From Denitrovibrio acetiphilus DSM 12809 (GTDB lineage: Bacteria > Chrysiogenota > Deferribacteres > Deferribacterales > Geovibrionaceae), in NCBI RefSeq assembly GCF_000025725.1, contig NC_013943.1, positions 2,728,001 through 2,792,000 on the forward strand: a DNA stretch of 64,000 nucleotides, in the 5' to 3' direction. A model generated the notes under the pieces. It saw only the letters and a list, made by a program, of their open reading frames with translations, searched no databases and was not told the origin of the DNA. The position numbers and the translations under genes were made by a program. Position 1 is the first letter of the stretch. Every line of letters starts with the position of its first letter. Below are positions 59,449-64,000 of the stretch, piece after piece.

Positions 59449-60657
59449 TCAGATGTCATTATTCCGGGCACCTTCTTTAAAAGTTGCAGCTCCGGCGTTA
59501 ACAGTTGCTGTATCTGTCTGGTGCAGACAAAACACTGCTGTACTCAATATTCCTACCACTCCTGCAAAACAAAAAACAGCGTTAACACCGAATATACCAG
59601 ACAGCACAGAACCAGTCAGAGCTCCAAAGGCAAACCCAGCATTCATAAACAGATTAAAATATCCGAAAGTCCTTCCCATCCCTGCCTTGCCTCCTTCATC
59701 CAGCAATAGAGCTGTACTTGACGGCTGCGATAAAGCACCAAATACTCCTGTGAAGATACAGATAAAAACAACATCAGTAAAATTTACGGCAAACGGCAGA
59801 AAAAGATATGTCACAGCAACAGCAAAACCTCCCAAAACAACCAGAAAACTGCGGGGCACAACGTCTCCAAGCTTTCCCAGAGGACGCAGACAAACAGTCA
59901 TAAAGACCATTGACACCGACAGTACAAAACCTGTCTCTAAACTGCTGAAATGAAGATTTTTCTCAAAATATACCGGCATAAATGCAGCAATAGCAGAAAT
60001 TCCGCATGCCCGCCCGAATATAAAAACAAGCAGAGCTTTTGTGTTTCTGCTCAGAGCTGAGACCGGCAGTCCATTCATACCTCCAGACTGATTGCCAGTA
60101 TATTGCCCGGTATCTTTTATGTAAAACAGAGTAACGAGAAGAGATATAAAACATAGCAAAGAAAGAAATACAAAAACTCCGTTAAAGCCGTAATAATTGC
60201 GTATAAAGCCACCTAACACAGGTCCTGCACCAAGTGCACCATAAAATGAAATGTCAAATGTACCTGTAACAGTAGAACGTTTCCCACTCTCTGTCATATC
60301 TCCGATATACGACAGCATAACCGGGCGAAACATTGCACATGCCCCCCCCTGGATAACACGCAGGATAACCGCCGCCTCAAGCCCCGGATAAAACAAATAT
60401 GAAACAGAAACAAACGAATATGTGATTATTGCAAAGGAAAGAACCCTCTTTCTGCCTATTTTATCTGACAAAGCACCTAATGGAACACTGAAGAATATTT
60501 TAGTAACAGCATAAAAGGCAAATGGAATCCCAAGCATAACTTCCCGTACTCCGGTACTAATAACGTACAGAGAGAAAAATGAGTCGAGTACGCCAAAACC
60601 GAGAGTAATGCAGAAATTAATAAAAAATAGACCGGAGAAAAGCTGTTTGTCTTTCAT
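59449..60657 (-). CDS. Major facilitator superfamily transporter
   Basis: 402 residues with twelve predicted membrane helices. The loop motif GALSDKIGRKRVLSFA (between helices 2 and 3) is the MFS signature, and its weak repeat GKLGDVVPRSFLV is in the second half. Drug- or metabolite-efflux-like relatives are common; no specific substrate is visible. It is the last gene of the minus-strand row cytochrome-flavoprotein-porin-transporter, so it could move the substrate or product of the flavoprotein. Confidence 0.85.
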   Translation of the reverse strand: MKDKQLFSGLFFINFCITLGFGVLDSFFSLYVISTGVREVMLGIPFAFYAVTKIFFSVPLGALSDKIGRKRVLSFAIITYSFVSVSYLFYPGLEAAVILRVIQGGACAMFRPVMLSYIGDMTESGKRSTVTGTFDISFYGALGAGPVLGGFIRNYYGFNGVFVFLSLLCFISLLVTLFYIKDTGQYTGNQSGGMNGLPVSALSRNTKALLVFIFGRACGISAIAAFMPVYFEKNLHFSSLETGFVLSVSMVFMTVCLRPLGKLGDVVPRSFLVVLGGFAVAVTYLFLPFAVNFTDVVFICIFTGVFGALSQPSSTALLLDEGGKAGMGRTFGYFNLFMNAGFAFGALTGSVLSGIFGVNAVFCFAGVVGILSTAVFCLHQTDTATVNAGAATFKEGARNNDI

Positions 60658-60687
60658 ATCTGTTCCTGACTGAACATTTATACTTTA

Positions 60688-60720
60688 GCGGTCCGGATAT
60701 CATAACAATGCCCGGACCGC
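60688..60720 (-). terminator. Hairpin between porin and MFS genes
   Basis: GCGGTCCGG (60688-60696) pairs with CCGGACCGC (60712-60720). No T run follows in the minus direction, so it may only slow or protect the messenger rather than stop it. Confidence 0.45.
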
Positions 60721-60790
60721 AGCAAACGGTTAATGTATGCCGACTGGGTTCGGCTGATACATCATAAAAGCCCTACAGGAGGAGATTCTT

Positions 60791-62017
60791 TTATTTACCG
60801 GAACCAATCGCAAAGGTATATTTAACATACACTCGGAAATCGTTGAAATCTTCGCCTTCGTCAAAATCCACCATTGCATATCTGACACGGACAGATACTC
60901 CGTCAAGGGCTCCGGAGAAACTGTACTGGATGTTAAAGTCAGTTTCATTTATGTCACTGGAAGCATTTGAGCCCGATTCAGGCGTATCATAAATTGCATG
61001 AAAGACATAGGCACTGAGCCCCTTAAGCCCAAGTTTACCAAAGTCATAATTAACTTTAAGAGCGTACGCATTCTCTTCCGCACGTCCGGATGCCATAATC
61101 TGCTGAATCAGAACTTTTCCATCCCCCCATGGGACAAAGAGATCATCATCACCAGTATATGCATAATAGCCTGTTACAGAAAAACCAAAGGCATCAACAC
61201 CTGCATTAAAACCGTATTGATCAGTATCAAAGTCACCGCCGACATCGTCACCGACAGACTTCTGTATAAGATAAGATGGTGTAATATGAAGTGCGTAATC
61301 GTTAAATGTTTTTCCGATTGTTCCTTTCAGATAGGTGGAATTAAATACGTCGTCCATATGGTACTGCCACGCTTCAGCTTTCAGATTGACAGCTTCCACA
61401 GGGAATTTATACTGTGCTCCAAAGCTTAAGAGAGGGTTATCATCTCCGCCTGAACCAACGGAATCCATGATAGGCATATACTCATCATCAGACCATCCCA
61501 TAAAACCTGTGATATAGTAACCAGACAAAGTCAGGTTTTCAACAGACCTGTTCACTATGGAAAGACCTTTATAAGTTTTAGGCATGAGCCGGATATCGTG
61601 TGGGTTCATAAAGGGTGTTCCGATCTTCTGAGCACCGTATTTAATAGTTGTATTGTACCATTCACCCTGAATATAGTATTCCTGCATACGGGTAAAACTT
61701 TCGTGATCACCGTCATCACCTCTCTGAAGGAGACCGTAAACAGCTTTATCGTCGTCGCTTGCTAAATCATTACCCGATGCAAACGTCAAACCAGCACTTA
61801 CACCATAAAGCGGGTCAGTATGATAAAAAAGCATGGTGCCCACAGCCATATCCTCACGATCCTGTGTGTCACCGTCAAAATCTCTGGTAAAGTAATAAGT
61901 ACGTATTTCACCCTTTAGTGAACCTTTAGAAAAAGCCTCTTTAAGATTTGTTGCTCCTGATGCAGAAGAGCTCATCAGAAACATTGAAGACATTATTAGA
62001 AGAATTAAAACTCTCAT
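60791..62017 (-). CDS. OprD-like outer-membrane porin
   Basis: 408 residues with a signal peptide (MRVLILLIMSSMFLMSSSASG). The N-terminal region EAFSKGSLKGEIRTYYFTRDF is typical of OprD-type barrels of anaerobes, followed by about 16 amphipathic strands and an aromatic end (YTFAIGSGK). OprD porins take up small organic anions or amino acids. It lies 59 bp after the flavoprotein gene, with GGGAGG before the start, which links uptake through the outer membrane with the periplasmic reduction. Confidence 0.83.
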   Translation of the reverse strand: MRVLILLIMSSMFLMSSSASGATNLKEAFSKGSLKGEIRTYYFTRDFDGDTQDREDMAVGTMLFYHTDPLYGVSAGLTFASGNDLASDDDKAVYGLLQRGDDGDHESFTRMQEYYIQGEWYNTTIKYGAQKIGTPFMNPHDIRLMPKTYKGLSIVNRSVENLTLSGYYITGFMGWSDDEYMPIMDSVGSGGDDNPLLSFGAQYKFPVEAVNLKAEAWQYHMDDVFNSTYLKGTIGKTFNDYALHITPSYLIQKSVGDDVGGDFDTDQYGFNAGVDAFGFSVTGYYAYTGDDDLFVPWGDGKVLIQQIMASGRAEENAYALKVNYDFGKLGLKGLSAYVFHAIYDTPESGSNASSDINETDFNIQYSFSGALDGVSVRVRYAMVDFDEGEDFNDFRVYVKYTFAIGSGK

Positions 62018-62038
62018 CTTTCCTCCCGGAATATGATA

Positions 62039-62064
62039 CCGCCCGGCATTTTTCAGCCGGACGG
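62039..62064 (-). repeat. Hairpin between flavoprotein and porin genes
   Basis: CCGCCCGGC (62039-62047) pairs with GCCGGACGG (62056-62064), one mismatch, 8-nt loop. On the minus strand it follows the flavoprotein stop by 12 bp; like the one at 60688 it may set relative message levels within the operon. Confidence 0.45.
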
Positions 62065-62076
62065 CTTATTTTGAGT

Positions 62077-63603
62077 TTATTTTAAAATATACTTAACTGC
62101 GCTTTCTGCTGCTATGCGTCCGGAGTTGATAGCAAAACCAAATGTACCGCCTCCAAGCTTGAGGTCGTAACTGTCCCCATACATACCGCCTGCATCGAGA
62201 CCGCCGGAGTAAAGCCCCGGTATTGTTTCCCCATCTGCGTCCACAACTTCTGTATGCTCGTTGATTCTAATACCACCAAGAGTACCCAAAGCTCTCGGAT
62301 GCAGCTTTGTCACATAAAACGGTGCCTTTTCTATTTTTCTGAGATATTTTGCATCTTTATGGAAAAGATCATCTTTGTGCTTCTCAGCAGCGACATTGTT
62401 TGCTTCAACAGTTGCTTTCAATACAGCAGGATCAGCCCCAATAGCTTTTGCAACCTCTTCAATTGTGTCGCATTTATACACATTGCCATTATTCTTTTTA
62501 AGCTCTTTGTTAAAATCTTTTTCAAGATTGTCAAGCTTTGTACCGTGAATAACCCATTCACCGAGAGGCATCTGTATTCCTTCGTTGATGACCATCTGTT
62601 TTGTATTTTCATCATAAATAGAGTAAGCTGTGCCGCCTATTCTCTCCAGAGCATTACCAGACTGAGGCCACTCTGTGATGTTTGACTCATCAGTATATCT
62701 ATGACCGTTGGGGTCTACAAAAAGATACGGCTGTACAGCAGCAGCAATGAGATGTGACGCAGGGTGAAAACCCTTAAGACCAGGACGGTAAGACTGCATA
62801 ACATCAACGCCTTCTTCATCGGCGCCTGCTTTCCATGCCATTTGTATACCATCACCTGTTTTGCCTATGTGACCGATGAAAATCATGTCAGGATATCTGG
62901 AATATTTCGCGACCATCTCTCTATTGTTAGCAAAACCACCTGTAGCAACAAGAACCGCTTTTGCATTAATGCGTATCTTCTCACCTGACTTATCCTGACC
63001 TATAACACCTGCAATCTTTCCATCTTTTTTGATGAGGTCAACACCTGGTGTTTCAAGAAGCAGTGTCCCGCCCAGCTCCTGAAAGCGTTTAGTCAGTGCC
63101 ATCATTACAGCTTTCCCGTGGTGATAGTGTTTCCCATCCTGCTCATAGTCACCGATAACGTGCCATGTGAGAGGACCGCCGAAACCACCCACACCAATAT
63201 ACTCATACTGAATGCCAAACTGCTTAAGCCATTCAATTGTTTCGGCTGATTTATTGACAAAAGCACTCACCAGCGGGCCATTTGCACGCCAGTGGCTGTA
63301 GTCCATGATTGTTTTGAATGCAAATTCTTTTGATACATCTATACCCTGCCTAAGCTGAAGGCTGCTTTCAGCAGCGAAAATACCCTCTGCAAAGTTCCCT
63401 GTACCTCCTGTTATGGGCTGCTTCTCAAGGATGATAACATCAGCCCCAAGCATTTTTGCCTGTACCCCTGCTGCAAGACCTGTTGTCCCGCCGCCGACGA
63501 TAGCAAAATCTGTGTTGTAAACTTTCTCTGCAAATGCTGGAAAAGCAGAAAAAACTGCAAGAATGATAAAAACAAAAAACTTGTTCGATGATAAGGATCT
63601 CAT
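62077..63603 (-). CDS. Periplasmic FAD-dependent reductase (flavocytochrome c flavoprotein family)
   Basis: 508 residues from ATG 63603, chosen for its AGAGG 7 bp upstream and because a signal peptide then follows directly (FFVFIILAVFSAFPAFAEK). The FAD motif is DFAIVGGGTTGLAAGVQA; the substrate half has GDYEQDGKHYHHGKAVM; the end is GLDAGGMYGDSYDLKLGGGTFGFAINSGRIA. True fumarate reductases have Arg in a H-x-x-N-R-L-G-G motif there; this protein reads YDLKLGGG, so fumarate is doubtful. It probably takes electrons from the tetrahaem cytochrome encoded upstream. Confidence 0.82.
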   Translation of the reverse strand: MRSLSSNKFFVFIILAVFSAFPAFAEKVYNTDFAIVGGGTTGLAAGVQAKMLGADVIILEKQPITGGTGNFAEGIFAAESSLQLRQGIDVSKEFAFKTIMDYSHWRANGPLVSAFVNKSAETIEWLKQFGIQYEYIGVGGFGGPLTWHVIGDYEQDGKHYHHGKAVMMALTKRFQELGGTLLLETPGVDLIKKDGKIAGVIGQDKSGEKIRINAKAVLVATGGFANNREMVAKYSRYPDMIFIGHIGKTGDGIQMAWKAGADEEGVDVMQSYRPGLKGFHPASHLIAAAVQPYLFVDPNGHRYTDESNITEWPQSGNALERIGGTAYSIYDENTKQMVINEGIQMPLGEWVIHGTKLDNLEKDFNKELKKNNGNVYKCDTIEEVAKAIGADPAVLKATVEANNVAAEKHKDDLFHKDAKYLRKIEKAPFYVTKLHPRALGTLGGIRINEHTEVVDADGETIPGLYSGGLDAGGMYGDSYDLKLGGGTFGFAINSGRIAAESAVKYILK

Positions 63604-63678
63604 TGAATACCTCTCATAATTTTTGACGCATGCACGCCTTTTTATAGACAGCATAACTGCCTAAATATGTTTTTGACG

Positions 63679-64000
63679 TTACTTAACGACCATGTCAAAG
63701 TTGTGACACTCCTCATTACAGAAAAGATGCGACTCTTTATGGATACCGTGACATGAACCGCAATCAAGTTCTCCCATGTGTGAATCGTGAGGATTTGCCT
63801 CTTCAACATCTGCTGTAGCCTCAGCAAGCTCCTGATATGAACCATGACACTCAAGGCAGGCAGGCATTTTTGCAGACTCAGACGGAGAATCTGTCCCGTG
63901 GCAGTCTGCACACTGAACATCAGCGTCTTTATGGGCTCCCCTCAGCTCGCCACCGGCAATTACTGCTCCTGCATAAAGAACTATCAGAATAAATAAAAAC
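63679..64000 (-). CDS. Periplasmic tetrahaem cytochrome c, start beyond the window
   Basis: The frame is open from base 64000, so the first residues are missing; what is seen starts with the hydrophobic signal part (FLFILIVLYAGAVIAGG). Haem sites: CADCH, CLECH, CGSCH and CNEECH, the last with three residues between the cysteines instead of two. This layout matches the small tetrahaem domain of flavocytochrome c, here a separate protein encoded before the flavoprotein. It probably brings electrons from a membrane quinol oxidase to it. Confidence 0.82.
   Translation of the reverse strand, partial: FLFILIVLYAGAVIAGGELRGAHKDADVQCADCHGTDSPSESAKMPACLECHGSYQELAEATADVEEANPHDSHMGELDCGSCHGIHKESHLFCNEECHNFDMVVK

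Noticed and set aside
62077-63603. Calling this gene fumarate reductase
   Set aside because: The typical H-x-x-N-R-L-G-G motif is replaced by YDLKLGGG.

Overview
The window looks like a chromosomal segment of an anaerobic, respiring Gram-negative bacterium of moderate G+C. My best guess is a Deferribacterota relative (Denitrovibrio, Geovibrio or Seleniivibrio type). This is inferred from the gene mix: periplasmic molybdoenzymes, multihaem cytochromes, outer-membrane barrels, a selenocysteine-containing SelD, a UbiD-type decarboxylase and the carboxyspermidine route. No ribosomal RNA or marker gene is present to prove it.

Region 1 (1-22,200) is mostly accessory DNA lying between a truncated 5'-nucleotidase gene and an intact tRNA-Asn. 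An IS3-family element has split a small gene, and the 4-bp target duplication allows exact reconstruction. Next come a tRNA-Leu 3' remnant and then a self-contained respiratory cassette (3.2-11.1 kb): a PhnD-like oxyanion-binding lipoprotein, a histidine kinase, an NtrC-type activator, a sigma-54 promoter with nested palindromes, a four-cluster Fe-S subunit, a Tat-exported molybdopterin catalytic subunit and a TorD-like chaperone. Near-identical 22-bp repeats that resemble a tRNA 3' end flank this cassette. After it lie an AbiE-like type IV toxin-antitoxin pair, small membrane proteins, a WYL regulator cut at its end, an IS21 element (istA frameshifted) with another IS3-family element nested in its right end, small regulators and an unknown lipoprotein.

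Region 2 (22.2-49.7 kb) is mainly housekeeping: rubrerythrin-like protein, aminotransferase, selD with an in-frame UGA at codon 17, ubiD, mntP, and an orphan Cache sensor kinase. It continues with a polyamine operon (speA, carboxynorspermidine dehydrogenase and decarboxylase, speB), purine salvage (adenine deaminase and permease), membrane or lipid genes, and a molybdate operon (modC, modA, modB, modD) behind two ModE-like operators. A Tat lipoprotein phosphoesterase closes the region. The mod operon can supply the metal and SelD the selenium donor for the respiratory enzymes on either side.

Region 3 (49.8-64 kb) is a second respiratory region. A two-component system overlaps a TorA-type (serine-ligand) TMAO/sulfoxide reductase, followed by a stand-alone TorC C-terminal-like monohaem protein. 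Then come an outer-membrane barrel, a hexahaem cytochrome, the decayed remains of what looks like a Tat-exported protein (probably a lost molybdoenzyme), a radical SAM protein and an orphan TorD-like chaperone. On the opposite strand, a tetrahaem cytochrome (cut by the window end), a periplasmic flavoprotein reductase, an OprD-like porin and an MFS transporter form a likely organic-acid respiration operon.
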